Assembly (NCBI RefSeq): GCF_028476545.1
Contig: NW_026731930.1
Span: 791,001-855,000, forward strand
Length of the DNA stretch: 64,000 nt
Source of the DNA: Physella acuta
Taxonomy: Eukaryota; Mollusca; Gastropoda; Physidae
Direction of reading: 5' to 3'
Position numbers and translations under genes: made by a program. This document shows, piece after piece, positions 34,753-45,900 of this stretch. The notes under the pieces were generated by a model. It ran no database searches. It was not told the origin of the DNA and saw nothing but the letters and a program-made list of their open reading frames with translations. Every line of letters starts with the position of its first letter. The stretch's first letter is position 1.

Positions 34753-35707
34753 TCCTAATAATATCCTGTCTCTATGCTGATTGTACGTGCTTTCTTCACA
34801 TAAATATACAACACTGCTACTGTTACTAATCCACGATATTCCTTTAATAATGACTTTAAAAAACTGTTTTACATCTAAACACAATGCAATTATTATCTCA
34901 ACTTGCATTTTGCCAAATAAGAGCACTTTGTTTCCAGGCTTGACGCCTTTTTAATGTTACCTTAATTATCAGTCATGTATTTAAGTCCTGCGACCCATAC
35001 CTTCATTGTAGCAGATCTAAACAACACTAAAACACAACATGGACCTAACACACTTGAGCTATCCATGTACAAGAAAGATACTGTATGTGGCACTGTGATG
35101 ACGAAATAGTGTAATGTTGGTCATAGATAAGCGATAGGTAGCCAAACATATAGTCATCTGGTGTGGGCTAATTAGACTGTGGATTATGTGGCCATAAATA
35201 ATTTGGTGGCCGTTGATCTTGATGATGGTCAATCTTCATCTGATATTTCGATTGAGATTGTTGGTGACTTGGCTGTATCTGAAAACTGTGAGGCCCATGA
35301 ATTCATTATGCAACTAGGATCGTAACCATACAGGCTCCTCGCCGTTGAGATATCATGAATGGGCGCAACTCGATTGTTCTTGGTGTTGATTATACTTACA
35401 TACGACATTACTGTGTTGGAGAAATGTCAAAATCTAGTGCTAACTCAGGTCTTCTGTGACTCGTATGGTGTTATCGTATTTAAATTCATATATTTATCGG
35501 GACATGTCACTTCAATCAAAGTCAAAAGAGCGAGAAGCGATTTAAAAAGCAGTACCATCTATAACTATCAAATACAATTTAAAACAAAGAAGAAATGCAG
35601 TTCTATACCAAAAATCAATCAACTTAAACATTTAAGAAAACAATGATTGCGATTCGAAAACGTGTATAAAAACGGACTTTAAACCCTAAATAAGATGGCC
35701 GGATCTA
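34753..35707. repeat. Non-coding spacer with an inverted module l remnant
   Basis: Bases near 35030-35150 match 55370-55460 (module l) in reverse complement. I see no gene in the rest. Confidence 0.5.
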
Positions 35708-35715
35708 ATTATAGA

Positions 35716-35777
35716 CAGTGGCGTCGCTAGGTCGGGTTTCACCTGGTGCGACACTTCGTGGTGTCACCCCTCCAAGA

Positions 35778-35852
<75 letters not shown>

Positions 35853-36162
35853 TATATATGTATGTGCGTGTATGTGTGTAAGGATGTTTATAGTCTGTTA
35901 ATAACACAGTCTTTATAGTCAGCACGTTTACGTCATGTTGCCACCCCCCCCCCTCCACATTCTTGTAATAATTGTCGATTTGTACTTAAAAGACTATTGT
36001 CAATTTGTACTTAAAAGACTATTTAACTTAGATTAATCTAACAAAAAAGGCACTTTCCTTCTGTTCATTTTGCAATTTTTGGCTTGGTGTCACCCCCCCC
36101 CCCCCCAAACCGGTGTCACCCGGTACGGTCCGCACCCCCGCCCAGCACTCGCTACGCCTCTG
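35716..36162. mobile_element. hAT-like element with internal (AT)n
   Basis: The left end is CAGTGGCGTCGCTAGGTCGG and the right end CACTCGCTACGCCTCTG. The flanks ATTATAGA (35708-35715) and ATTTTAGT (36163-36170) agree at six of eight bases, so the duplication is only tentative. Internal GGTGTCACCC words link it to 2731-3418 in the opposite orientation. It carries an (AT)n tract at about 35778-35844 and a C tract near 36091. Confidence 0.7.
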
Positions 36163-36170
36163 ATTTTAGT

Positions 36171-38090
36171 GCCAGGATTGTGTGTGCACGAGTTTCATTT
36201 TTTATTTTGTCTTTTAAAATCCATGTCAGGTACACATGTAAGCATAGTAACATAAACACACACACACAAAACACTCATTCATGATGGCTCACTTATATTC
36301 ATACATTTCAAATATCCATGTAGTAATTACTTTATATATGTGTGGGAAAGTACGTGGGCAAGTTCGTGTGAAAGTGTTTGTGTGTGTTTTTTGTTTGTTG
36401 TGAAGGCTTTAACTGTACATATTACATTCACTGCATAATTGTAATGTACAATCTAGTTATTTATAATAAAACATAATCCTATGTAACCAAATCAAACATC
36501 GTTAACCACCTGTAGTAACTGATGATTTATTCCGTTTACCTGTGTCAGTGTTCTGATCTACACATACTTTGAGTCATATTGGACGCAATTGTCCATTTGT
36601 ATTGTAATGTTTAGCTGTGTATTTAACTACACCTTTGTTAATTACATTACAGGAGACGATATAAACACAGTCATCACAACATATCAAACTTGCAACTATC
36701 TGCATCAACCAAGCTGAACACAATTATATGTTCATTTGGTTAGGGTAATGGATTCATTTATTACGGAGTACAATACACAAGATTACGCATTGTTCATGGA
36801 GTTTTAAAAGTGTGTATATATTTGACGTATTAGTGTTTTTGGTAATTATACAATTAAAAAAAAACAACCTAAACTCAGTTTGGGTTGCATGTTGAACTGG
36901 TGACATAAACACTCTTTATTCGATACGCTAGCATACATTTAATAAAACAAAATTGCAGACATAGGGCATGAGGTTTTAAAATCAAATTTATGTTTAAAAA
37001 CATTTTCTGCAAAACTTTGCAAATAAAACATTGATCACTGTGTTTCTGTACAGCCAATCAATGTTTGTCTTACGATAGTGGAACATAGGGTTATAACTTC
37101 GTGTAAATAAAAAGAGATGTAGCCTTAAAACTAAAAAAAAAAATATTTTCAAAGTTAATCCAGTGTTAGTCATTTTTAACATATTGTTTCATTAAGTATT
37201 ATCTTACCATCGACCATCGACAAACTCTATGCGATGAAATCAGATCACAGAAATATTATTTAAATGTTACCAATACAATCACATTTTGTTTTTTGTATAA
37301 AACATGTTAATGTGTTTGTGACTAGCTTAATGGATAGAACATAAAATAGTTTAAACATTTTTTTTTTGGTTAGCCGCCTATGTCATGCGTACAGTGTTCT
37401 ATTTATAGATGTCTAAAGAAACTTGGTTACTATTGGCTGACTATGTATTGTGTGTCTGTTGTTCGCTTTATACATTTCTACAGTAGTGTATTTACTTCTG
37501 GCTTTCCTATGTCTTGTGTGTGTTGTTCTATTTTATTTTGTATGTTATTTTCAAATCACAAGACTTGGCCTAACGTTTACAGTGCAGTGCATTTACTATC
37601 AAGCATGTTTTTTCTTCTTTAAAAATACGTTTGAAAGATTCAGTGAAATAAACACTTGTAAGCAAAAACCATTCCAATATCAGTTTTAAATAAACGGTTA
37701 AAAGGACAAACAATAGAAATACCGCGTAACTCGAGAAATTATTATTTCCTACCCCTACTAATTACAAAAAAGGCATTACATTAAATATTAACACTGAGAT
37801 ATAGGCCTACTCAAAATATAATTCACAAGTGTTCATCTAAAATTACTGTTTAAACTATTTGCACATGATAATGCTCCTGTAGGCCAACACTATGTATGAC
37901 TAAAAAAGTTTCATAATTAAATATTAGTACAGAGAGTGAAATAAAACCTTTGCTGAAGCTTTGAAATAGGAAGAAAAGATAGGTTAAACCAAATGATTGC
38001 TTTCCATACACCTAACATTTCCGTAAGTAACACATGATAGATATGTATTTAGAACTTTATATCCCATAATCTTATCCGAAAGTTCAGGTC
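36171..38090. repeat. AT-rich spacer with an inverted repeat segment
   Basis: Bases 36990-37130 match 2090-2250 in reverse complement. Otherwise there is no recognisable gene. Open frames near 37380-37690 are AT-rich and lack homology by eye. Confidence 0.5.
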
Positions 38091-38890
38091 CCTGAGTCGA
38101 ATCTATAAGACGTTCATTAGTCCACCCAGCTCAGACGGGTACCTGCCTAAGATTAGAAAAACTGGGGCCATAGGTAAGACCTCCGTACAAAACCAATAAC
38201 AAACATTTCATTTTGATTTTAGTCAAAAGGACGAGAGGTGAAATGGTGCATTCAATCACTAGACTACTCCGACCATTCTGGTATCTACTATAAATTACAG
38301 CTTCCATAGCTTGATGAATGATTAAATCAACATAATGTCTGCCATATTGAACTCACACACAACTTTATATTTAGCTACATCTGACCCGCTTCTAGCGTAG
38401 CACATACGTATCTTACACGATTACATATTTTCTATTTTAATTAATTTTAAATGTGTGTATACGATTAGGCGCACTGTATTGTACATATTTATTGGTATAT
38501 GGTTTATTTTTTTTATTTTTTATTTTTTAGTTTACCAAGGCAGATAAGTATGTAACAATAATTTTCAATATTATTTAGACAGTTTCCAAGGGAAATAACT
38601 AGCTATTTATTTGAAAAACGAACCACATTCAATGAAACGGAAACAGTTCAAATATCATAGATAAAACTGATAAAAAAATTATACGTAGATATTTTACATT
38701 TAATAAACTAGTAACAAATAATATAAATAAATCTTTAAATTTTCTTTAAATAATATATGTATTTAAAAAACGACACCCTGTAGCGTTGTGCATTACACAC
38801 ATAGAACAATTACAATGAAGTTGTATAATTAAATGATACTCCGTCTTTTGCCATCGTGTAATGATTTTTTTTTTTAAATCAAGCCTTTAA
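38091..38890 (+). repeat. Repeat copy, modules b-c
   Basis: This holds the b-module (CCACCCAGCTCAGACGGGTA near 38121; ACATCTGACCCGCTTC) followed by the c-module (CCAAGGGAAATAACTAGC near 38587). Confidence 0.7.
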
Positions 38891-38899
38891 AAACGATAT

Positions 38900-39960
38900 T
38901 ACCCCGATAATACACGGGGCCCTAAAAGACAGAGGTTTCACTGAATTTCAGCACAACATATTTTAACAGCGTACATCACTCTAATCCCCAAACCTGTCAC
39001 AGACAGAACAAAAGTCCAGAACTATAGTCACATATCCCTACTGAACAGTGACTACAAAATCTTGACCAAAACACTAGTAAGGAAAATATAACCTTTCATA
39101 GAGACCAAAAATACAGAATACCAGACAGGAACATACACAATCACACACATCTTATAAGAGACATAGTATTTTACGCCACACAGAAGAACACGCAACTGAC
39201 AATCCTTATCATAGCATAGACCAACAAAAAGTCCTTGATAGAGTAGATCACACATGGTTAATGAAAACAATAAATGCATACAATCTAGGACCCTATTTTA
39301 AAACATGGATCAACATCATTTACACAGAAGCTCAAAGCAACCTTTGAACAACAATGCAGTCACCAAAGCTATACAAATAAAAAAGTCAGTTAGACAAGGA
39401 TAACCGCTATCCTCACTATAATATATTCTTATAATAAAGCCCATGTTAGATAGTCTTAGACAGGACAGCCGGATAAAAGGATTGCCTTTACCAAACACTA
39501 CAGCCAAGAAAATAATCGCATATGCTGACGACACCAATTTCCTACTACAGACAGAAAAAGAAATCAAGACAGTAATAGAGACTTTCTTGGATTTTGGCAA
39601 AGGCAGTGGAGGGAAAATTAACGCAGAAAAATTTAAAATTCTAGGCATAGGTAAATGGAGAGGGAAAAAGAAATACGATACTCCAATGACTGCAGTAGGC
39701 AAACTGAAAATATACGGTATTACTTTTACGGACACCCCGACAACTGAAGACAAGGATCACATGAACGAGACTGATAGAAAAAAAAAATACACCGAAACTG
39801 GAAAAATACAAAAAATTCCAACACAACCATCCTTGCTGTGGCAGCACTCATAACAGATATATACTACAATAATCTTCATAGCCACAAGTTCAATACCAAC
39901 CCCATTGGTAAAGCAAATAAACACGCACATGAGGGTATTTATTTTCAAAAACCCTAATAT
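38900..39960 (+). pseudogene. LINE ORF2 reverse transcriptase domain (L1/Tx1-like), broken
   Basis: The region translates in pieces to consecutive reverse transcriptase motifs: LIPKP followed by NYSHISLLNSDYKILTKTL (motifs 1-2), a degenerate motif A (QQKVLDRVDHTWLMKTI), a weak motif B (RQG followed by a stop), and motif C in a 136-codon open frame from 39443 (IIAYADDTNFLLQTEKEIKT). Next come GSGGKINAEKFKILGIGKW and thumb-like sequence reaching FIFKNP near 39955. At least one stop and two frame changes are present. The C-terminal part continues at 41407. Confidence 0.85.
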
Positions 39961-39996
39961 ATAATCCTAATATATAAAAGCCCATGTGCGCACTTG

Positions 39997-39997
<1 letters not shown>

Positions 39998-40063
<66 letters not shown>
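39998..40063. repeat. (TC)n microsatellite
   Basis: About 32 uninterrupted TC dinucleotides are present. Confidence 0.98.
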
Positions 40064-40066
<3 letters not shown>

Positions 40067-40579
40067 CCCAAAGTATTTTCGCCGGATATCACGTCAGAAT
40101 CTTCAGCGAAATATGGGGAACTTGATACGGACTTTTGTTGAAAATAATATGGTAGATGTTTTAAATATATAACCACAATTTTATTTAAAGAAGAAAAATA
40201 AAAAATAATGGTGTATTCGAATGTAGAAAAACCGTTTTAATTATGCAAAAGGAAAAGCGTTTATAGTTGTGAAAAAGAATACATAAAACAGTGACGACAC
40301 TAATGTTTATATATTAACTAATGACGTCATCTGCCGAGTTTAGAATAAAAAGAAATGAACTATTTCATTCAAATTTGATTTAGATCTACATCTACGTACG
40401 CTATGAAATGTATGCAATACAATGTTTCCGGCCTAAACTTATAAAATATATTTTATCTACATCTATTTGGATTCTAGATCTAGAGATTCTAGATCTAGAC
40501 TAGATCTAAATCTACGCAAAAACTGGACGTAGACGCTAAGTCGCTAAGATCTAGATTTAGACTCGGATGATTACAGATA

Positions 40580-40804
40580 CCGGTGTCCGATAATGGAATC
40601 TTCTTTTAAAAAGGTGTGTTGGGTTGTTAGTAGTATTGTAATCTCGACTAATTTTATGGTTAGAAATTAGGGTTAGGCGTATGGTAGGACCAGGGTTGGG
40701 GTTAGGGTTAGGGACAGTGTTAGCATTGACATTAGCCAGTCATGTGTTAACTACCAGTAACCTAATACCCCTTTTTTAAAGAAGATTCCATTATCGAACC
40801 CCGG
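40580..40804. mobile_element. MITE-like element with inverted ends of about 50 bp
   Basis: The left end CCGGTGTCCGATAATGGAAT continues CTTCTTTTAAAAAGG. The right end reads the same in reverse complement (CTTTTTTAAAGAAGATTCCA then TTATCGAACCCCGG). The 225-bp unit has no coding sequence. Its centre contains TTGGGGTTAGGGTTAGGG, a telomere-like motif. The target duplication is unclear. Confidence 0.83.
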
Positions 40805-41406
40805 TGTAAACATATTTTATAGAAATCGTTCTATGTTTAACTATGGAACTAGCTAATTTGGGATAAAAAACATAATTTCAAAGAATAGGCATATTCGCGT
40901 AAGTTTAACTTTTCAATATGTCTGAGATGATATTGTACACAATACCACGCAGGTGGTGCGGGATCGAGACACTCAGTGTCAAACTATTTTTTTTTATATT
41001 TTTTTTTTACATGTGAATCTTCAGATGTTACACTATACAGAAAGAAACTACTTCATTCAAATTTGATTTAGATCTAGATCTATTGATCTACTCATCAAGA
41101 CGTACGCTATGAAATATATACAATTTTATCGGTCAAACTAATACAAATTACTAAAACAACGTAATGACATTGAATAGCCAGATTTTTAACGGAATCATTT
41201 AAGTCACTTAATTAGTGTGTGCCTGTGTTATGTTAAATGTGTCAGATTTTTAGCTAATTAGTCATTTCTTTTCTTTGACTTTGCTTTGTCACTAATATCG
41301 TTTAGCGTGTAGTAAAGCACATTAAATTTTGACCAATAACTATTTCATAAATTATTTTTCTCAAACAAGTACAACATTTTAAAATAAAAATACATAGGCC
41401 TATAAT

Positions 41407-41940
41407 TCACGTGAAACGGGTACCGATGGCTAGTACTATTAGAAACATCAATCACCAAACACTAATACAAAACAAACTAAACGGTGGGATAAGACTACAC
41501 GACATAACCACACAAAATAATACATTTAGACTCAAACTTTTAGATAGATGTAGAATAGAACCACACTACCACCCACTAGCACAATACTATATAGTATATA
41601 GGACATAGGTTCAACACTATATTAAAACAAACCAACACCACACCACAATACGAGGGTACACACTAAGGTAACTTCTATACAGATACACTAGCCTTCTTCA
41701 AAGCATTCAAGACAAACAAAAACATAATAGGAGAGAAAACCAAGAATAGATATATAAGATACATTAGTCGAGCGACAGTTACAACCACTACAAAATAGAA
41801 TTAAATGGGCTAAATAATTCAACACAGCAGACATTAGCGACACATTCAGAAATGTACACAATAAAAACAACACACAGAAAGAAAAAATAAATAGGATAAC
41901 GTCTCATTTACAATACTACAATCATCATCAATTTTAGCCC
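41407..41940 (+). pseudogene. LINE ORF2 C-terminal fragment
   Basis: The frame around 41411-41608 reads KRVPMASTIRN, then GGIRLHDITTQNNTFRLKLL, the conserved post-reverse-transcriptase 'GG-L-DI' segment of L1/Tx1-type ORF2 proteins. Degraded sequence after it (FKAFKTNKNIIGEKTK near 41700) keeps the same flavour. It is the natural continuation of 38900-39960 after the insertion. Confidence 0.72.
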
Positions 41941-42240
41941 ACAATCATCCTCGGAACTTAACATATTTGCTTTTGGAACAAGTCCTCGATATTGCTTCGT
42001 TGAGGAGGAGATACGACTTAGATACGACTTAAAGCTGCGGACACACATCCATCCATCCAGAAATGTCGATGTTTTTTGGCTTTAGGGAAATCCAGGAAGG
42101 AATTCCGGGAATTTGTTTGGCCCACAATCATCCTCGGAACTTGCTTAACATATTTGCTTTTGGAACTAGTCCTCTATATTGCTTCGTTGAGGAGGAGATA
42201 CGACTTAGATACGACTTAAAGCTGCGGACACACATCCAGA
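41938..42240 (+). repeat. Direct tandem duplication, period about 183 bp
   Basis: ACAATCATCCTCGGAACTT starts at 41941 and again at 42124. Both are followed by TTTGCTTTTGGAAC, CTTCGTTGAGGAGGAGATAC and GCTGCGGACACACATCC. A short CATC run lies in the first unit. Confidence 0.93.
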
Positions 42241-42244
42241 AATG

Positions 42245-42825
42245 ACGAGTTAATAATCGCAATTATCCAGTATGGAAATTGCGCTAAAAAAGTGTTTATA
42301 TTGATGCAGATTATTCATCGAGTAGATGTTATTTTTTGCAAAAAAATTAATCGGCTAATGTTTACATGTCTATATGCTGTTGCCCATATGCCTTGTGTTG
42401 TCTTCACATTAGTTAGATTACATGTTGTTGTATCTCTCTACACCAAATGTTCAGACACATTATAAAGCTGTTTTTCAAGGAAAACGTTTTTTTTTTCATA
42501 TTAAAAAAAATAAATGGTGTCGTTGTGCATTATTGGCTACTTATTTGATATAGATATATTGTAATAGGGAAAGTTTACAAGCTATGAATGGACTGATTGT
42601 AAAAATGCTTGCATACTTTCTAGTATGTGAGTAGAAATGTAGAATTAATCTTTGGTTGATTGAGTGTTGTAGGTTTGACTCGTTTCAGTATATTTGGATG
42701 AGTTGTTGGTATTTTTTTTTAAAATGTTCCTTGCTTTTGGCAGTTTTGGCTGTGTTTTCTTCTTGTGTAGTAAAACTGTCATATTTTGAATGTATGGTAA
42801 TTGTTAAAGCAGAACAGGACAATAT

Positions 42826-42910
<85 letters not shown>

Positions 42911-43834
42911 CCATATTTTTGTTTCCATCTTTAAAATCGATCCGTTAATAAATTATGTTCTCTGGTCAGTGACGTACCGACCCATTCCTTCGCACGGGGC
43001 GACCATCCAATTCCTTGACACCCCCCCCCCCCCCAGCCCTTCATGTGAGATGTAAATATCGTTATCAAAATTTGTCAGTTTTAATTTGGTGTTACACAAT
43101 TAATGTGGAAAACAATTCAATATTTCCGACTAGCCAAATGGCTGTCTATTTTCTTAATGTTGACTGTATGTCATATCAACTCTAGTTGGCGCACCCACAT
43201 GGGTCGGCGCCCGAAGTCATCGCCCAACCTACCCTCCCCTAGCCACGCCAATAGGTCAGGTCAGCACAATGTCTAAGGGCAACTGCTTTTATAAAAACCA
43301 AAATGTGTTTAGCATACATATTGTACGTCTCAGAAATATCCGAACAACGTTCTCCTATGTCAAATAATATTGCAATAAACATTTAAGTGTATATTATGTT
43401 TTATGTTAGTCCTATTATCCACACTGACATATAGAGTGAAAATGCATTTACCCAATTGTTGCATGAACATAATGGTCTATTTAGATTAATGTTACATTTT
43501 ACGTAACGATAACATTATATACACACCATAAACGAAATAATAGTACTTATATATTGACAATTAGTATTTAAAGTTTGTATTTTATTCCTTTTCATTAATG
43601 ATGTTAAGGGAAATAACCGAAAGCTAAATTGCTATGCCGAATTGATAATATTAAGAACATTTGTACAAAAGCAGGTTTTGGTTTTTTTAAAATGTTAAAA
43701 TTTATAATTCTTCAAAACATACATACAAAAAAAAAAGATTGCGGGCAATCACTTTTACAATCAATGTGTAGGCCTATTAAGAAAATAAAAAGTTTAAACA
43801 TAGTTTAAACCTTAAAAAAAACAACATAACACAA
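42245..43834 (+). repeat. Repeat copy, modules n-a
   Basis: This is the paralog of 16390-17830, closely matching throughout. It includes an in-place (AT)n expansion at about 42826-42906 where the paralog has only a short TATATTATACC, and a C tract near 43021. Confidence 0.75.
42826..42906. repeat. (AT)n microsatellite
   Basis: This is an uninterrupted TA dinucleotide run of about 80 bp. Open frames of Ile-Tyr repeats here are artefacts. Confidence 0.98.
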
Positions 43835-44279
43835 CAAAGAACGCACACATATTTAGACCTTTATATCTAGCCATTGTTCGGATTCCCGATTCGAGTCTGT
43901 AGTACGTCATTATTTCCAACCAGCTCAGATGGGAACCTGATTAACATTAGGAAAAACTGCAGCTACAGCTAAGACATCTGTACATAATCCTTAACAGATA
44001 GTACACTTTGATCTTATTCAATATACAGAGAAGAGATTCGGTGCAATCAGTCACTCGACTACTCCTACCACTACTTTAAATGACAGTTTCAATAACTTAA
44101 GTAATGATTGTATCAACATAATGCCTGCCATATTGAACACACACAGACAACTTTAAATTAAGCTACATTTGACCAGCTCCAAAAGTGACGCCTACGTATC
44201 TTATATGGTTACATATTTTCTATTTTAGTTAATTTTAAATGTATCCATTAGATTCGTTACAATGTTACCCTTATTTTTA
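43835..44279 (+). repeat. b-module copy
   Basis: GATTCCCGATTCGAGTC, CAGCTCAGATGGGAACCTGA and TCGACTACTCCTACC mark the module. Its continuation (TTCCGAAGCAGATAAG) is displaced to 45036 by the insertion at 44280-45027. Confidence 0.75.
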
Positions 44280-44570
44280 TTATTAACACGTTTTTCTTAA
44301 CTCAGCTTCGCGTTTGTGGATGTGTTTGTTGTTAAAATTGACATCGAAAATTAGCCCACTTCTGATTGCTCTATAGATCTGAAATTTGCAGGTTACTTTC
44401 GCCTAACAATTTCAGATGCAATCATAAAAACTAGCAATTAGAGACCGTAATTAGCTTAATTTAATTACGCCCTAAGGACCATAAAATTGAGGACATGATT
44501 TCTAAAGATACCGACAAGACTGAAGACCTATTGACACAGTTACTTCGGCCCCAATCGATGTGAGCGCGCT

Positions 44571-44642
44571 GGCCGTGATCGTATAGTGGTTAGTACTTCG
44601 CGTTGTGGCCGCGACAACCCAGGTTCGAATCCTGGTCGCTCA
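44571..44642 (+). tRNA. tRNA-His(GTG)-like sequence, probably a pseudogene or SINE head
   Basis: CGTATAGTGGTTAGTAC matches the animal tRNA-His D-arm. The anticodon arm TCGCG-TTGTGGC-CGCGA is perfectly paired, with anticodon GTG. The T-arm CCAGG-TTCGAAT-CCTGG is perfectly paired and contains a consensus B box (GGTTCGAATCC). The acceptor stem fails: GCCGTGA at the 5' side does not pair with TCGCTCA at the 3' side. The 3' CGCTCA is instead complementary to TGAGCG at 44561-44566, ten bases upstream of the usual start. It lies inside a mobile insertion. Compensated stems argue for past selection or descent from a diverged tRNA. Confidence 0.6.
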
Positions 44643-44782
44643 AGATTTTTAGTCCGTGTATTTATAAACACTTAGTCAAGTCATACTTAATCAAGTCATT
44701 GGATAAAGTAGAAAATAAACTATATAAAAAACTTTTTTTAAAAACCACGTTTTTCATGTGTAGCAACGGACTAAAAAGGAGA

Positions 44783-45026
44783 AAATAAAATACTTAAAAA
44801 AAACTTTAAAAAAAAAACACGTTTTTCTTGTGGACTAAAAAGTAGAAAATAACTATTTACATACATTTGATGACAAAAAACGTGGGTCGGGCAGATGGGT
44901 CGGGAAATTTGATGGTGAAGGTACCCACGTTTTTTGTCATCAAATGTATGTAAATAGTTATTTTCTACTTTTTAGTCCACAAGAAAAACGTGGTTTTTAA
45001 AAAAGTTTTTTTTAAGTATTTTATTT
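44783..45026. repeat. Long palindrome, arms of about 105 bp, loop 35 bp
   Basis: The left arm (44783-44887) and right arm (44923-45026) are reverse complements with only a few differences in A/T runs. The words nearest the loop are ACAAAAAACGTGGGT and ACCCACGTTTTTTGT. Next come CATACATTTGATG and CATCAAATGTATG, then TTGTGGACTAAAAAGTAG and its complement. The loop contains GGGTCGGGCAGATGGGTCGG. Transcribed, it would form a hairpin of about 100 bp. Confidence 0.95.
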
Positions 45027-45027
45027 A

Positions 45028-45900
45028 ATGTTTTATTTCCGAAGCAGATAAGTATTTACCAATCTTTTTTTTTTCTTCTTTGGATATTGTGCAAGGGAAA
45101 TAATTACCCTATTTAATATACCATTTTATTAAATAAATAGAATATTTTAAAAAATCTGTCAAATTAATAAATGTTTAAACACTGTATACCAACAATATTT
45201 ATTTTATTTGATCAATATCTAAAACTGTAGATATTTCATTGTTTTATGTTGAAATATTACTGTAATTGCAAACACAAACACAATAGCTATATTGTTTACT
45301 ATTTTGAAATACAGGCGAAGATATCTGTTGATTAACGTCCGTTACTTGTTTCGCCATTGATATTCATATCTTTGATGCTGTGTACAACTACCACCCCGTC
45401 CCCCTCTCTCACCCACCACGCCGAGGGTAAAAAAATCCCTTGAATCATCATTTGATTACACATTTGCATTTTCAGGTTGTTTTATTTACTTATTTAGTTA
45501 TTTATTTATGTTTAGACGTTTTGTATTAGATCTATGTATAAGTAAACCATCTTAAATGAATGAAAATAGGCTACAAGTAAGAAAGAAATATTACTATTGT
45601 AAATCTGTATCAGTCCTCACAAGCCGATGATAAAAACTGTAATACTAAAGCGAACACACAACTGACGCTGTTAATTACATGTCTCAGGCGGGAAAAAAAT
45701 GTTTTTAGCCAGCTGATCTGTATCTGATGTGCATAAATCACCCTTAAAATATTGAGCGAAAATATTAACCTGATGTTGTTAAATTCTGACATAAGTAAAT
45801 GAGAAGTAGAATGTCTTCTAAGTTGAAAAGAATAGAGATCAGATTTAATTAAGTTCATGGTAACCGAAAGATCGTTTATTTTTACATAAGTCAATCAACG
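45028..45900 (+). repeat. Modules c-d, then spacer
   Basis: TGCAAGGGAAATAATTACC (45090) and GGCGAAGATATC (45314) continue the host repeat. The remainder is AT-rich. An open frame on the minus strand at 45610-45894 has no recognisable homology. Confidence 0.6.

Larger units (their letters stand above)
39965..41405 (+). mobile_element. Insertion of about 1.4 kb splitting the LINE, possibly Helitron-like
   Basis: LINE ORF2 sequence stops at about 39962 and resumes at about 41407, so the intervening DNA is inserted. It begins TCCTAATATATAAAAGCCC followed by a TC repeat, a start reminiscent of non-autonomous Helitrons, and is preceded by A. I found no clear CTRR-hairpin right end. Inside are a (TC)n tract, AGATCTAG-rich palindromic sequence (40460-40560), a MITE (40580-40804), and a repeat of TTCATTCAAATTTGATTTAG at about 40366 and 41052. 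Confidence 0.5.
44280..45027 (+). mobile_element. Insertion of about 750 bp with tRNA-His-like core and long palindrome
   Basis: Comparison with 18820-18860 shows about 750 bp inserted between the b and c modules. From left to right it has: a terminal AACACGTTTTTCTT, about 270 bp of unknown sequence, the tRNA-His-like segment (44571-44642), a partial direct copy of the palindrome arm (44735-44790, AACCACGTTTTTCATGTG), and the palindrome (44783-45026). The first word is repeated within the palindrome and inverted at its right edge. I do not recognise a named element. A tRNA-derived SINE with a fold-back tail, or a fold-back transposon that captured a tRNA, both fit. Confidence 0.7.

Noticed and set aside
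37380-37689. Cys/Phe-rich small membrane protein frames
   Set aside because: They are AT-rich frames without homology, signal context or conservation in a paralogous repeat copy.
39967-40176. Ser-Leu and Arg-Glu repeat open frames
   Set aside because: These are translations of the (TC)n tract.
44571-44642. Functional tRNA-His gene
   Set aside because: The acceptor stem does not pair and the sequence lies inside a mobile insertion, so a pseudogene or SINE head is more likely.
45610-45894. 94-codon minus-strand frame
   Set aside because: No recognisable domain is present, and it lies in repeat-derived AT-rich DNA.
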